Below are positions 9,907-22,691 of a DNA stretch of 64,000 nucleotides, one piece after another (the stretch's first letter is position 1; each line of letters opens with the position of its first letter). The position numbers and the translations under genes were made by a program. Below the pieces are notes generated by a model. It made no database searches and had not been told where the DNA came from. It saw nothing but the letters and a program-made list of their open reading frames with translations. Source of the DNA: Annona cherimola (lineage: Eukaryota > Streptophyta > Magnoliopsida > Magnoliales > Annonaceae). The DNA lies in assembly GCA_030490835.1 (NCBI GenBank), contig CM059971.1, positions 46,052,012-46,116,011 of the forward strand, given 5' to 3'.

Positions 9907-12900
9907 GATTTATTTGTTTATTTTTCAGATATGTTTCAAGGCAAAGGCGAGCAACGTTTGGTTTATGGATAGTGGTTGCTCAAGGCATATGACTGGAAAA
10001 AGAAGTTTATTTCATAAACTCAAGCCTTGCAACGATGGAACTGTTGCATTTGGGAATAATGAGAAAGGTAAAATTAAAGGTAAAGGAAACATTTATAGTA
10101 TTTCAAATGCATGTATGGAAGATGTATTATTTGTTGAAGGACTCAAGCACAATTTAATGAGTATTAGACAATTATGTAACAAAGGGTACAAGGTTGTGTT
10201 TGAATCATCTATATGCAATGTATTTAATGGAGAACATATCATGTTTAGCGGAAAAAGACATGGAAATGTATATTTGGTTTCACTTGATGAACTAGATGGT
10301 CAATGTCTAATGGTCATTGACAATTATCCATGGGTTTGGCATAAGAGGCTTGGACATGTAAATATGTCAAACATTAAAACCCTATGGAAAAAGAATTTGG
10401 TAGAAGGATTGCCAAAATTGAAATATGACAAAGATAAAATTTGCAAGGCATGTCAATTGTCAAAACAACCTAAAATGCCTTTCTCTACCAAAAAGGAGAT
10501 TTCCACCACTAGGTCACTTGAATTGCTACACATGGATCTATATGGGTCATCCGACATTTTAACCGTTGGTGGAAAGAAATATGTGTTTGTAATAGTTGAT
10601 GATTTTTCAAGATTCACATGGGTAATTCTCTTAGCTAGCAAAAATGAAGCCTTCTCTATGTTTGCAACTTTTGTAAACTTGGTGCAAAATGAAAAATAAT
10701 GTACTATTATGACCATTAGAAGTGATCATGGTGATGAGTTTGAAAATAAACGATTCATAGAATTATGTAATGAAAAAGGAATTCATCACACATTTACTGC
10801 ACCAAGAACACCACAACAAAATGGAGTGGTTGAAAGAAAAAATAGAACTATACAAGAGATGGCTAGAACAATGCTAAATGAGAGTAAATTATCTAAGAAA
10901 TTTTAGGGTGAAGCTGTAACTACAACTTGTCATGTGTTGAACCGAGTTACCATTAGAGCAATCTTGAAAAAGACCCCATATGAGCTATGGAAAGGTAGAA
11001 AACCAAATATTTCATATTTTCATGCTTTTTGTTGCACATGTTATGTTTTGAACAATGGAAAAATCAACTTGGGAAAATTGGATGCTAAAAGTGATGAGGC
11101 AATATTCCTTAGTTACTCATCAAATAGCAAAGCATATAGAGTTTTCAATAAAAGAAACCAAGTTGTAGAAGAGTCAATACATGTTGTTTTTGATGAATGT
11201 AACACATGCTCCAAAAGAAAAGATGATTTAAGTGATGCAGATGATGTCATAAGGAATATTGAAAAACTGCATTTGGAGAAGCAAGAAGAATCCACGGAGG
11301 AAAGGGTAAGTGAAGGTAATAATTCCTATAAACCTCCAATTGATTTAAAGTTCAAAAATGACCATCCAATTGAGCAAGCTATAGGGAATGTTTATGAAGG
11401 TGTAAAGACTAGAAGGTCAAAACAAAATATTTGTGGACAATACGCCTTTGTATCCAAAATTGAACCATCCACTATTGATCAAGCTCTTGATGATGAAAAC
11501 AGGATCATAGCAATGCAAGAAGAGCTAAATCAATTTGAAAGAAACCAAATTTGGCATCTTGTTCAAAGACTAAAGGAATGCATTGTCATTGGTACAAAAT
11601 GGGTCTTTAAGAACAAATTAGATGAAAGTGGACTTGTGGTGAGAAACAAAGCTAGACTTGTGGATAAAGAATACGCACAAGAAGAGGGAATAGACTTTGA
11701 GGAATCCTATGCTCCAGTTGCTAGATTAGAAGTCATTCGTATCTTACTAGCTTTTGCATCTCACATGAACTTTAAATTATTTCAAATGGATGTTAAAAGT
11801 GCATTTCTGAATGGTTATATAAATGAAGAGGTGTATGTTGAACAACCACCTGGATTTGAGGAGAAAGATCAATCTAAATTTATATACAAGTTAACCAAAG
11901 CATTATATGGTTTAAAACAAGCTCCAAGAGCTTGGTATGAGAGATTAAGTAAATTTTTGATTGATCATGACTTCCAAAAGGGAAAGGTAGACACCACTTT
12001 ATTTACCAAATACAAAGGAAAAGATATCTTGATTATTCAAATTTATGTTGATGACATTATTTTTTATGCTACTAATGAGATTATTTGTCAAGAATTTTCT
12101 TAGCTTATGCAGAAAGAATTTGAGATGAGTATAATGGGGGAGCTGAATTTCTTCCTTGGACTACAAATCAAGCAACTAAACGAAGAGATTTTCATCAACT
12201 AGTCCAAGTATATCAAAGAAATATTGAAGAAGTTTGGCATGGAAAACAACAAAGAGACAAACATGCCTATGAGCTCAACAATCAAAATTGACAAAGACAA
12301 GAAAGGCAAAATAATTGATTTAAAATTATATAGAAGCATGATAGGTTCTTTATTGTATTTAACTGCTTCTATGCCTGATATATTGCTTAGTGTGTGTATG
12401 TGCTCTAGATTTCAATCATGTCCAAAAGAATCACACTTGGTAGCTGTAAAAAGAATTTCAGATATTTAGTAGATACTACCAATATAGGACTTTGGTATCC
12501 AAAGGGTTCTAATTTTGATCTAATCGGCTACTCGGATGCGGATTTTGCCGGATACGAAGTAGATAGAAAAAGCACTAGTGGAACATGTCAGTTTCTTGGG
12601 AACATGTTGGTTTCATGGTTTTCAAGAAAACAAAATAGTGTTGCTCTATCTACGGCGGAAGCCAAATATATTGCCGCCGGGAGCTGTTGTGCCCAATTGC
12701 TTTGGATGAAACAACAACTTAGGGACTATGACATGGGTTTCAAAGATATTCCTATTAAATGTGATAATACTAGTGTAATATGTTTAACTAAAAATCCAGT
12801 ATTGCATTCTAGGACCAAGCATATAGACCTTAGACATCACTTTATTAGAAAACATGTAGAAAATCATGATATATGTTTAGAATATGTAAGAACAGAAGAT

Positions 12901-12987
12901 CAAATTGCAGATATATTCACCAAACCTCTAGCAAAAGAACCATTTTATAAAATTAGAAATGATATGGGTGTGCTTGAATTAACTTAA
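9907..12987 (+). pseudogene. Cop-1 pol, broken
   Basis: Copia polyprotein in a different frame from gag. Domains in order: protease ([13 protein letters not shown]), integrase zinc finger (WHKRLGHVN...CKACQLSKQ), integrase core ([22 protein letters not shown]), RT ([21 protein letters not shown]) and RNase H ([18 protein letters not shown]), ending [11 protein letters not shown]. Breaks include TAA at 10697, TAG at 10903 (a TGG in Cop-2), TAG at 12101, TAG at about 12200 and a frameshift near 12470. Several catalytic motifs survive, but no full product is possible. The conserved TTATTTTTCAG just before the pol reading also occurs in Cop-2. Confidence 0.92.
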
Positions 12988-13317
12988 GATAAGCACAAGC
13001 TGAGGGGGAGCACAGGTTCAGGGGGAGCAATCCCGCCATTCTCAAAGGATTAACCCGCTCTATCTCTATTTTTTGATAAATTGACAAAAAGGGGGAGAAG
13101 AGATCGGGATTTGAGTCTCCGTCTTAAATATGTGTATGAATGTTTTTTGTGATGTATTGAAAGTAAAATATGTCTGTTAATCTTATATTTTTAACTTGTG
13201 ATTTATTGGAAGTAAAATATGCATGTTAAACTTCAAAATGCACAAATAGTATGTGTTTAAAGACATTTAAAGGTATACACTCAAATCGGTTTTGTCAATC
13301 ATCAAAAAGGGAGAGAT
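12988..13317 (+). other. Cop-1 post-pol non-coding part and polypurine tract
   Basis: No ORF here, unlike Cop-2, which has a 521-aa ORF in this position. G-rich words occur at 13001-13033 and 13089-13097 (GACAAAAAGGGGGAG, shared with Cop-2). The polypurine tract AAAAAGGGAGAGAT (13304-13317) abuts the 3' LTR. The 20 bases at 12993-13012 recur exactly inside Cop-2 ORF3. Confidence 0.8.
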
Positions 13318-14902
13318 TGTTGGAAACATGTGGAAAATAAGCCAAGTCTATATTTTGATGATTAACAAATCAATTTGAGTAAGTTTTGGTTACTAACGTG
13401 TTTGAGGAAATGATTAAAGGATATACAAGTGAAGAAAATGAAGCATGGCAAGTCAAGTCGATTTCCAAGTCGACTCAGGCTTCGACATAGGCCAAGTCTA
13501 TCCCCAAGCCGACTCAAGAAGCGACTTCAAGACGTCATTTCCTTCCAGAGTTGAAATCAAGAATGAGAGGTGCCGAAGTCGCACCCCAAGTCGACTCCGC
13601 TTGCGACTTGGGTGAAGTCGCAGACCCAGTCGACTCCAGCATCGACTTCGAAACGTCATTTCCTTCCAGAGTTGAAATCGAGAACGAGAACTGCCGAAGT
13701 CGCATCCCAAGTCGACTCCGCTTGCGACTTGAGTGAAGTCGCAGACCAAGTCGACTCCAGCTTCGACTTCAGTGCGGAAATTGCTGAAATAAAAGATTTG
13801 AATGGAGATGAAGATCAAGACAAATCAAACAATCAAATGAAGTCCAGAGCAAGCAAAGTTGCATATTTTCATGGAGAATCGAAATTATACATTTGGACCT
13901 CTCTCAAGACATGGAGTCAAATGTGCTTTAAGATAGAAGAATTAAAGAATCTTAAGTATAATCAAAGGAAGAACAACCAAACATGAAAAGATTCAAGCAA
14001 GCAAGGCATTCCAAGAACTTCAAGTTCAATTAGCAAGCTGAAGGAGTGAAGTCGCACCCGAAGTCGACTTCACCTGCGACTTGGGTCAAGTCGAGGACCA
14101 AGTCGACCCAGAATGGAATTTGAAGAAGCTGCGGACAGGCGAAGTTGCACCCGAAGTCGACTCCACTTGCTACTTGGGTCGCAACGGTCGGAAAATTTTC
14201 GAACGTTGGCGCATTAAATGCGCGCCACCTACCTCCAAACGTTCGGATTCCCTCCACAATTATAAAAGGCATTCAATATGAACGAGGAGGGTAGCTGAGA
14301 ATTCATTGAATGTGCATAACTCCCATATCTAAGAACATTAAGTGATCAAGCCAACATTTAGAACAAGAACTCCGCTTTCAAACTGCCGAGAGCTGATTGC
14401 TGAATCATTAAGCCTACGTTACAAGTTCTTCTCTGCGCCAAATCTGCCTCTACACAACAGTAACGTGTAGAAACTTTCTTTTGTTATTTCTTGTTGTATT
14501 GAACTTGATTTAGTTTGGATAACTAAGATCAAGTGTAAGCAAAGTAGTGTGTGACTGGAGTGGAACTCGTCACCTACTTGTGCTGTGAATTGTTGATGCC
14601 CCCTAGAGCTGGAATCTAGAAGAGAGCAGTGGCTCTAGTTGTATTTGTGAAATACAATAGTGAAACCCAAGTCACAAGAGGTGTGAGCTTGGAAGAGTAG
14701 AGTAGGAAGGTTGCCCGAACCACTATAAATATCTTGCTTGTTGATTTTTATTTTTGCTCTCAACACTATATTTCTTTCCATTTTGTTTCTTCATAAAGGG
14801 GACTAGATTAATCCGGGGTAAAGTTTCTGTTTAAGTTGAAATTTTTAATTACCCAATTCACCCCTCTCCTCTTGGGTATTGGCCATTAACTCGAGACCAA
14901 CA
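13318..14902 (+). repeat. Cop-1 3' LTR (1585 bp)
   Basis: The partner of 6442-7987. It has an additional 39-bp GTCGAC unit at about 13588-13626, which accounts exactly for the length difference. Several substitutions are clustered in the palindrome array near 13445-13525. The LTR ends CTCGAGACCAACA and is followed by GCAAC. Confidence 0.95.
14261..14268 (+). promoter_or_regulatory. TATA box, Cop-1 3' LTR
   Basis: TATAAAAG, the counterpart of 7346-7353. A transcript started here would read out into Gyp-E and Gyp-B. Confidence 0.65.
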
Positions 14903-14907
14903 GCAAC

Positions 14908-15131
14908 GTCATGCTCTAGGTATAGTAGAAAGGCCTTCTACACTCGGCCCCGATGAGGTTATACTACGGGTAAGGGAAAGTGATGGTGAGTCCATGCATA
15001 TGGACAATGATCATGAGGATGAGGACCCTACGGAGGAGTTCCTCAAACTTGAGGAGGAGGATGAGAGTGACGCTGATGACGACGACGACGACGACGATGA
15101 TGATGGTGGGGAAGAAAATCTTCCCGCCTAG
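14908..15131 (+). pseudogene. Gyp-E ORF1, acidic C-terminal part
   Basis: Continuation of the ORF split by Cop-1. It ends in a strongly acidic run (EEEDESDADDDDDDD, then GGEENLPA and a stop at 15129), encoded by a GAC/GAT microsatellite-like stretch. The same ORF in Gyp-B ends in a different but equally acidic, serine-rich tail closing EEENNLA. The acidic character is thus kept while the sequence has drifted. From 15132 to 15556 I see only AT-rich spacer with no gene. Confidence 0.6.
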
Positions 15132-15556
15132 TTGTAGGCGTTATATTTGGGGCCCCGATAGACAATGAAAGTTTTCTTTGGTTTAAGAATGTATGTATAA
15201 AGTATGGTTTGATGATACTATGGTTTTCTATGTCAATTTGATATGTATATAAGCACAGTTTAATGTGGAAATGGAATGCTTGACTATGTGAATGATGTGA
15301 ATACATGAATGTTATGATGAAATGATTATCTTTGATTCCAAATGCATGAATGGAATGATTATGAATGATTATGAATGTTTATGGATGTTTCTGTTAAAAA
15401 GTGATGGAATGTGACATAATTGTGGTTATGTTGCATGAAATGACATGGTCATGTTGAAATTTACCATATGATGATGATATAAGAATGATGTGATCTAACC
15501 CTAACCATGAGTGAAAATTATGTGATATATTTTTGATATATTCAGAAAAAGGCACC

Positions 15557-15784
15557 ATGGTTGACACACCATCAAGAGTTCGACAGAATAAAGGAAAAGG
15601 GATTGCCAATGAGGAAGTCCCCATCCAACATGAGTCTAGAGAGACAAGTGGATGATCTAAAAAGCCTGGACCAGAACCCAGATGGCAAAACCCAAGGACT
15701 CCTCAAAGACTAGAGAATTTAAGCCTATAACAAAATGTAGAAGAAGAGCATGAATCCCGACAAGTCAGGCTAATAGAAGAAAGA
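15557..15784 (+). pseudogene. Gyp-E gag, N-terminal fragment
   Basis: The ATG at 15557 begins MVDTPSRVRQNKGKG. A TGA follows after about 32 codons, and the reading continues to ESRQVRLIEER, matching the Gyp-B gag N-terminus (ESRQGRLIEERV). Gyp-B inserted right after this point, so the rest of gag is outside the window. An acceptor-like TATATTCAG lies just upstream. Confidence 0.7.
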
Positions 15785-18700
15785 TGTGAAACCCTGACCT
15801 AAGTAGTAATTATGTATATGCACTTGAATGATTTATGTATGAATAATTTATTCATAAGTGAATTATTTGCAATTTTTATGACTTTTTGCAATTAGGTCAG
15901 TGGTTATGAATGTTGTTTAAATTTATCAATTTAAGACAATGTGGATTAATACGATTAAAGTAACACAATGAGGATGGATAAACATTAGTATGCCATGAAA
16001 AATTAGTTAAATTCCTTAATGTGATTAATGGAGATTAGGAGGCTAATTATAGAGCCAAGTTGAAAAATATTGAAAAATTCATAACTTGATGGTCTTAAGG
16101 CGGATTAAGATGAAAATTTAAGGAGAATCACATAATTTCGTGCTTAATCACATGGAAAAATTATATTTTGAAAATTTTGATGATAATTGATCATCGCCGT
16201 CCAAAATGTAAAACGATCATAACTTGAGCTAGAAAAGTCAGATTGAGATGAAATTTGATATGGACGGTTAAAATTATGAGGTCAAGGTTATGGAAGGATG
16301 TGATTATGAAAATGATGATGGGATTAGACTTGCACAAAATTGAGATCAATGCTTTTGACTTTTCATCCCAAAAAGTGATTAGCATTTATGTTAAAAATGA
16401 GTAAAATAATCAAATGAATAAAGACAAAATTGAGGTGTCAAAAGGAGGTAAATTGTAAGGTATTTTATGAATTATTAAAAATGAAAAAAATCCTGAAATT
16501 ATCTCATAAATAAATGCTAAATTAAATAGCTCAAAAGAGCATAGCTTAGTGGCAGGTATGGACGTCCAAACAGTCCATTAATTGGGATTTTGTGAAATAT
16601 TTTTTAATAAAATATATGCGCAAAGTCAGATGTGAGTTAATGAGGATAAATGTACATTAAATTAAAGTAAAAATTCATGATTAAAAGTAGTAAATCCAGG
16701 CCATTGAGATGAAATGAAAAAATGGACAGCAAGGGTGCATGAAGGTGATGTGGACGGTATGGCAGCCTCTGAGGATTTTTGTGATTTTTTTAATTATCCT
16801 AAATTGACCCTAAGTAGTCTAATTACTAGGTAATTAAATGGACATTAATTAAAAGCTGCAAATTGGTGGAAAATATTCAAAAAGGCAGCTGAAACAGGGA
16901 CCTGAACATGGACAACAAGATAGAGCAGCAATGTGGACCGTCCAAACTACTGATGATTTGATTTTTTTAATTTTCTAAAAATGCTAAATGAATGCCTAAG
17001 TAGCCTACATATTAGGGTATATAAATATGCATTAAAAAGGCTGCAAAATTCATTGAAAAAAAATTAAAAAGCAGTAGCTACATGGGACGTGATCAGGTGG
17101 ATAACTTAGTGATGATTAATGTATTGGATAATTGCAAAATTTTTATTTAAGAAAAATATAATTTAAATGAACCAAAATTTGACATGTCAGCAAGGGAGAT
17201 AAGTATACATTAAAATAATTCCAAAATGATGTGGCAAGTGGGGTCCACAAGCTAGAAATTCTAGTTACTTCTCAAGGGGGACGTCCATATGCATGGGTAT
17301 GAAAGATTTCAAGGAGTTTGAGCCCCTCTTTTCCAGTAGTGCACATTCCCCTCTCCCAGCAAGTTTGAAGCCAAGAACAAGGGAAGAAAAAGGAAAATAA
17401 AAGAAGAAAATAAGCCAAGGAGATTAGCTTAAGAAGTTAAGCTTAAGAGTTGAATCAGTTTTATCTAATTTTTCTAACTCAATTTATGAATCATAAATAT
17501 GATTCATAATGAAATCTTAATGGAAGATATATGATGCCCTTAATTAGGATATTAAATGAAAATTTAATGGCAAGTATGTAATTAAGGGTTCAAATGAAAG
17601 GAGAGGGTGATTAGAGTTAATTATAAGCTCTTAAACTAGCTGAAATTTGCTAGAATTTTTGTGTAATATTGTTGTTTTATTAAGTTGATATAATTACATA
17701 ATAATTCATGTTTATATGTAGGATATATGTTAAATTTAGCATGATTTATGAATTTTAGAAGGAAGGCTAATTAGGGTTACTCTTAAGACCCGAATTTCAT
17801 GTTTAAATGTTGAAAAGGATACATGAAGTAGTTTAAATAAATTATGGATGAATTATAGGGTAAAATACCCTAAACATAGGGTACTTTGGATGTGAAAAAA
17901 GGCTTAGTAAGGATTGCCCAAAATCGGATTTTTAAAGGGTTAATAGGTGGACGTCCAAAGGACGGGTAGAAAGGTACCCTACATGCATGAAAAGTTGTTG
18001 TTTTGTAAGCAACCTATATATGGATTTTAAATATGTAAAAATAACCTGAATTTTGTTTAAGTAAATTAGGATTAATTTCTAGAATCAAATGGTTAAAAAT
18101 TTGTTTAGATTTGAGTATCAAAAGAGACGTTTAAAGTGTAAAAATCGGGTCCCAAAGTTGCTGTTCTAGAACCCTGAAATTAGTGGATTAAAAATCCGTG
18201 AAAATACACTAAATAAGTGTTAGTTGAGGTGTATAATCCTGCTGAATTAGAAGCCAAGTTTCTGATTTGAAAAATTTTAAGAAACACATGAATTATGTGT
18301 TGAGAAATGAACATATGTGAAGTAATGAGTATGATAAAATGATAAATGAGTTATGTAAAATGCTAAAATGAAAAAATTCATAAAAATGTGATGGAAAAAC
18401 GTGAAATGTATTGATGTTTAGATAACCTCCAAATTTGAGATTAATATATGGGGTTTAGGACATTAATCAGGTGCTATAAAATGGGCACAACATGTGAATA
18501 TGAAAAATATATGAAAAATGACAAGTTAGAAGTTTATCACTTCCTATGATGTCCAATGAATTAATTAACGAATATATTATGACATGTGCAAATGTTACCC
18601 TAAATACGGGAATTAAATGTGTGATGTAATGAATAATTGATATAATATAGGTATGTTATATACGTATACCTGACTTGGGATTCAAGTGGGTTATGAATAT

Positions 18701-19287
18701 TTATGAAAATGGGTTGGAAAACTAAGTGAATGCAAGCAAATGAAATTTATATGAATGCTATGTCATTCTTTCATGTATAGGCAAAGGAAAAGAAAAAGTT
18801 GACCCGGAAAGCTCTCGTGAACAAGGTAAGCAAGCCAATTTTCTAAATGATTTTTATTTCTTAAATTAATCTGAAATAATTGCAAATGATGTTTTAATTG
18901 CTTTTATTAGTTTGGAAAATGTTATTTGAAATTTATTTCTAAATTTTTTAAGGATGGTCATTCCTTAGTTCACTATGTATTGATAATTGATTTATATAAC
19001 TGCTTTGTTAAATATGAAAATTATTGCTTTATGAAATCATGCTAGCATGTCATGGATAAATTCGTGTGCACAATGCATGAGGTCCACCTTAAAGGTGTAA
19101 GTGGGCCGATTGTCCCCCTTTGGTGTGACCGAGTAGCTAAGATAGGCCAAGGGCCGGCGCCGCCTCCCTGGATGAGAGAAGATGAAGACGGATGGTCGCC
19201 TAGCTAGCTTCCATCCTAAGAGATCATAATGCATTCATCTCATTGTCATGATATATCCCTGAGGGGGTATAATGTTGCCTTCCATAA
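15785..19287 (+). repeat. Gyp-B 5' LTR, first part
   Basis: Starts TGTGAAACCCTGACC, the same start as the 3' LTR at 53187, which it matches closely over the 730 bp visible there. With the part after S1 the LTR is about 4.1 kb. It holds the repeated CATAACT...GATGAAATTTGA modules in U3 (16074, 16216), the exon-like block at 18781 and the block GGTCGCCTAGCTAGCTTCC near 19194. I see no clear TATA box. Confidence 0.85.
18781..18825 (+). other. Exon-like purine-rich block, Gyp-B LTR
   Basis: A 45-nt block starting GCAAAGGAAAAGAAAAAG, preceded by TTTCATGTATAG and followed by GTAAGCAAG. It is the homologue of the blocks at 4211, 41779, 51420 and 56466. Confidence 0.45.
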
Positions 19288-21904
19288 TGTGGAGCCCCCA
19301 ACACGAATGTCACATCCTGAGCCTTACCTTTGGATCGGTATCGACTGGTAAATGTGATCAGGATTGTTGCCCTGTCACACGACGGGTTTTTAATGGATAA
19401 TTACCCAATTTAAATATATTTTCATAGGAGTTTATTTCCTCATAATTATATCTCAAGTAATAACTAAGTCATTTCTAACCATTCAACACACCACAAAGCA
19501 TGTTATTCAAAACTATTACAACATTCTCCTAAATCAGATGTCACTGCATGTTAAAACCATGGTTGTCCTTATGAAAACAACAACTTAATTACATCCATTC
19601 AACATAAGTTCTACTATATCATAATAACTGTAATTGTTTTCTCTTGCTTAAATGATATTTTATTTGCTCCTTTGCCCAGTCTCTTCATTCACCTGTCTAT
19701 GGGTTTGGAAAACAAAAACGTGAGTTGTACACTCAATAAGCAAGCATTATATATATTTCCAAGCAAATCGTTTTAAAGGAAATCTTTTTCAAGCATTATA
19801 ATATCCATATAAATTCTATTTGCTTGCATTTATTTAGTTTTCCAACCCATTTCCATAAATATTCATAACCCGTTTAATTTCCAAGTCGGGTATGCGTACT
19901 TTACACCCTTTCATATCTCAATCATTCATTATGCCTCATATTAAATTCCCATATATTAATCTCAAAATTCGAGATTATCAATTCAGCAATGTATTTCACG
20001 TTTTTCATCATATTTTAACATATTTTTGCATTTTAATATTTTACATAATGCATTTAACATCTTATCATGTGCATTGCTTCACATATGTGTGTCTAACAGC
20101 GTCTAATTCATATATTTCTTAAAAATTTTCAAATAAACAACTTTTCCTATAATTCAGCAAGTTTATACATTTCATTTAACACCTATTTAAGGCATTTTTA
20201 CGAATTTTTAATCCAAAATTTTCAAATCTCCAAAAACAGCCACTTTGACATCCAATTTCTACACTTTATACTCCTCTTTTGATATTCCAACATAAACAGA
20301 TTTTTATCTATTTGATTCCAGAAATTTATCCAACTTTTCTTTCCCTAAATTCAATGCATTTTCACATATTTGAAATTCATATATAAGTTATTTGTAAAAC
20401 AGCAACGTTTTACATATGTATAGGGTACCCGTCTACACTATTTGGACGTCCACTTCACATTCCCTTAAAATTCGAATTTTGGCAGTTTATGTAAAGTCCC
20501 TTTTCACGTCCAAAGTTTCCTATATTTAGGGTATTTTACCCTACAATTTATCCATAATTTATTTGAATAATTTCCTTTATAATTTTCATCATTTAGAAGG
20601 AAATTTCGGTCTTAGAAGAAATCTTAACTAGCTTATCTTCTACACTTCATAATTCATGCTAAATTTCATATATTTTCAACATTATATCATGAATTATCAT
20701 GTGATTACATCCACCAAATAAAACAGCCACTTAAACATAAATTTCAGCATGTTTAAGCTAGTGTAGAATCTCATATACATCACCCAAATCATTTCCTACT
20801 TACATCTAACTCTTAATCATACTACTTGCTAATAAATTCCCATTAAATTCCCTAATGAAAGCATCATAAATCTTCATTAAAAGATTCATTATGAAGCATA
20901 TTCGTATCTTAGAAATTAAGTTAGAAAAGCGAAATTAAAATCATTCAACCACAAGCATATACTTACTTGTATTGAATATCACTTAACTTCTCTTCTCCAA
21001 CAAGCTTTATCTCCTTAACTCCTCCTTTTCTTTCTTTTTTTCTTCACTTAATTTTGGGTTTAAAAGGTGGTGAAAGGGGGATGTGAGGTGCTGCTGGACT
21101 GGGAGCTCAAAATGCAAAAATTTCTAAGTATCCATCACATACACATGGATCCTCCTTTGCTTTTATGCAATTAGCTGGAAATTTTCAGCTAATGGGCCCC
21201 ACATTCCACTTCATCAATGCTAATTCCAATGCAATTCTATTCCCTCAGCTGACATGGCAACTTGTGGGCCATTAAAAGTATTTTATACATTTTTAACATA
21301 AATGCTATTTACTTTTTGGGTTTGAAAAGTCAAAGTCTCTAAACCCAATTTTGTGCAAGCTTAATCCCTTAATTATTTACATGATCAAATCCTTTCAAAA
21401 CCTTGATTTCATAATTTTAGCCGTTCATTTCAAATTTCATCTCAATCCGATCTTTCTAGCCAAAGTTATGATCATTTTATGTTTTGAACGGTGATGATTA
21501 ATTTTCATCAAAAATTTCATAATCTAATTTTCCCATATGATTAAGCACAAAATTATGTGCTTCCCCCTCAATTTTTACCTTAATCCGCCTTAAATTCATC
21601 AATTTATGAATTTTTCCATATTTTCTCAACTTGTCTCTATAATTTGCCTCCTAATATCCATTGATCACATTATGAAACTAAATTAAATTTTTCATGGCAT
21701 ACTAATATTTATCCATCCTCAATATGATATTTCCATCATATTAAACCACATTATCTTAAATTAGTAATTTAAACAATCATTCACAGAGATGACCTAACTG
21801 CAAAAAATCTTAAAAATTGCAAATACTTCAATTATGAACACATTATTCATACATAGATTATTCAATAACATTTACATGACTTCTATGCAAATTAGGGTTT
21901 CACA
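19288..21904 (-). mobile_element. S1: solo LTR, minus strand, 2617 bp
   Basis: Ends are TGTG/CACA type, with target duplication CATAA at 19283-19287 and 21905-21909. No internal region is present, so it is a solo LTR left by LTR-LTR recombination. On its own strand it reads TGTGAAACCCTAATTTGC at the start. It keeps the GTAAGT donor-like site (20960-20966) and the TGAGT...ACTCACG block, but lacks the exon-like block and the GCTAGC block. It is related to the Gyp-B LTR it lies in, but in opposite orientation. Confidence 0.9.
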
Positions 21905-21909
21905 CATAA

Positions 21910-22492
21910 TGATTGTAAATAAAAGGTTTCTACTCTGCAGGTAGTTGATCACTTGATAAGTGTCTTTACTAAATGGAGAGAAATACTTTTAAAAAATGTT
22001 ACCTTCGAAATGATTTGCCTGAAAATATAAATAAAGCTTTCTTATTGAGTTTATAACTCACGTTTTTTTTTCCAAACCCATAGACAGGTGAAGAAATGAA
22101 AGAGATGAGGAGCATGAACTAGGCATGAAGAATGTGGAGACCCTATGAATTTTAATATGTTATGTTTGTGGTTAATGGAATGTAATGTGACTTAACATTT
22201 TATGATCTATGTAATGTTTTGTATTTTATGAACATGTGAATTATGGATGATGGGCATGTTATGAAATTTTATGATTATATATAAAGAAAATGTGTAAATT
22301 AGGTCAAAGATGACATGAAAGAGGATTTGATGGAAAATAATATGAAATCAATTAGTAATAAGCTGTAAATAATCGGATAAATATCCATTAAATCCCGCCA
22401 TGTGACAGGGCAACAATCCTGTTCACATTTACCAGTCAATAACAATCCCGAGGTAAGGCTCAGGGTGTGACGCTTGGTTGGGGGGCACCACA
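21910..22492 (+). repeat. Gyp-B 5' LTR, second part
   Basis: Resumes after the S1 target duplication and ends GGGGGGCACCACA before the primer-binding site. It includes the TGAGT...ACTCACG block, a long T run with CCAAACCCATAG and the terminal GGCAACAATCCTG block. Confidence 0.85.
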
Positions 22493-22497
22493 GTGCT

Positions 22498-22510
22498 TGG
22501 TATCAGAGCA
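22498..22510 (+). other. Primer-binding site of Gyp-B
   Basis: TGGTATCAGAGCA five bases after the LTR end; initiator-Met tRNA type. Confidence 0.88.
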
Positions 22511-22691
22511 TGGACTAATAAATAGGCTTGGAAAAGTCTAAGTTCGATGATTGAATATGATATATATGATTTTATGATGATTGTATAGGTCATTATAATG
22601 ATGTGTTGAATGATATATGATGATGTATTGCAAAATAATTTGCAATGTGCTATTTTTATTATGTAGCTAATTCAGTTATATATTTGAACAG

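Larger units (their letters stand above)
6442..14902 (+). mobile_element. Cop-1: full-length SIRE-like Copia element, 8461 bp
   Basis: Both ends are sharp: TGTTGG...CCAACA, with 5-bp target duplication GCAAC at 6437-6441 and 14903-14907. The order is LTR, primer-binding site, gag, pol (protease, integrase, RT, RNase H), polypurine tract, LTR, which is Copia order. The long gag with two zinc knuckles and a coiled coil suggests the SIRE/Maximus lineage. The coding part is broken by many stop codons. It inserted into ORF1 of Gyp-E. Confidence 0.95.
5064..15784 (+). mobile_element. Gyp-E: oldest host Gypsy element (fragmented)
   Basis: Reading across the insertions gives a 5' LTR tail, a primer-binding site, ORF1, a spacer and the start of gag, all on the + strand. 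It is interrupted by Cop-1 at 6442-14902 and by Gyp-B from 15785. The rest of gag, pol and the 3' LTR must lie right of the window, beyond Gyp-B. It is a relative of Gyp-B: both have the same extra ORF1 and acidic ORF1 tail. Confidence 0.82.

Noticed and set aside
15043..15306. Minus-strand ORF with a His/Arg run
   Set aside because: It is the antisense of the GAC/GAT acidic run of Gyp-E ORF1.
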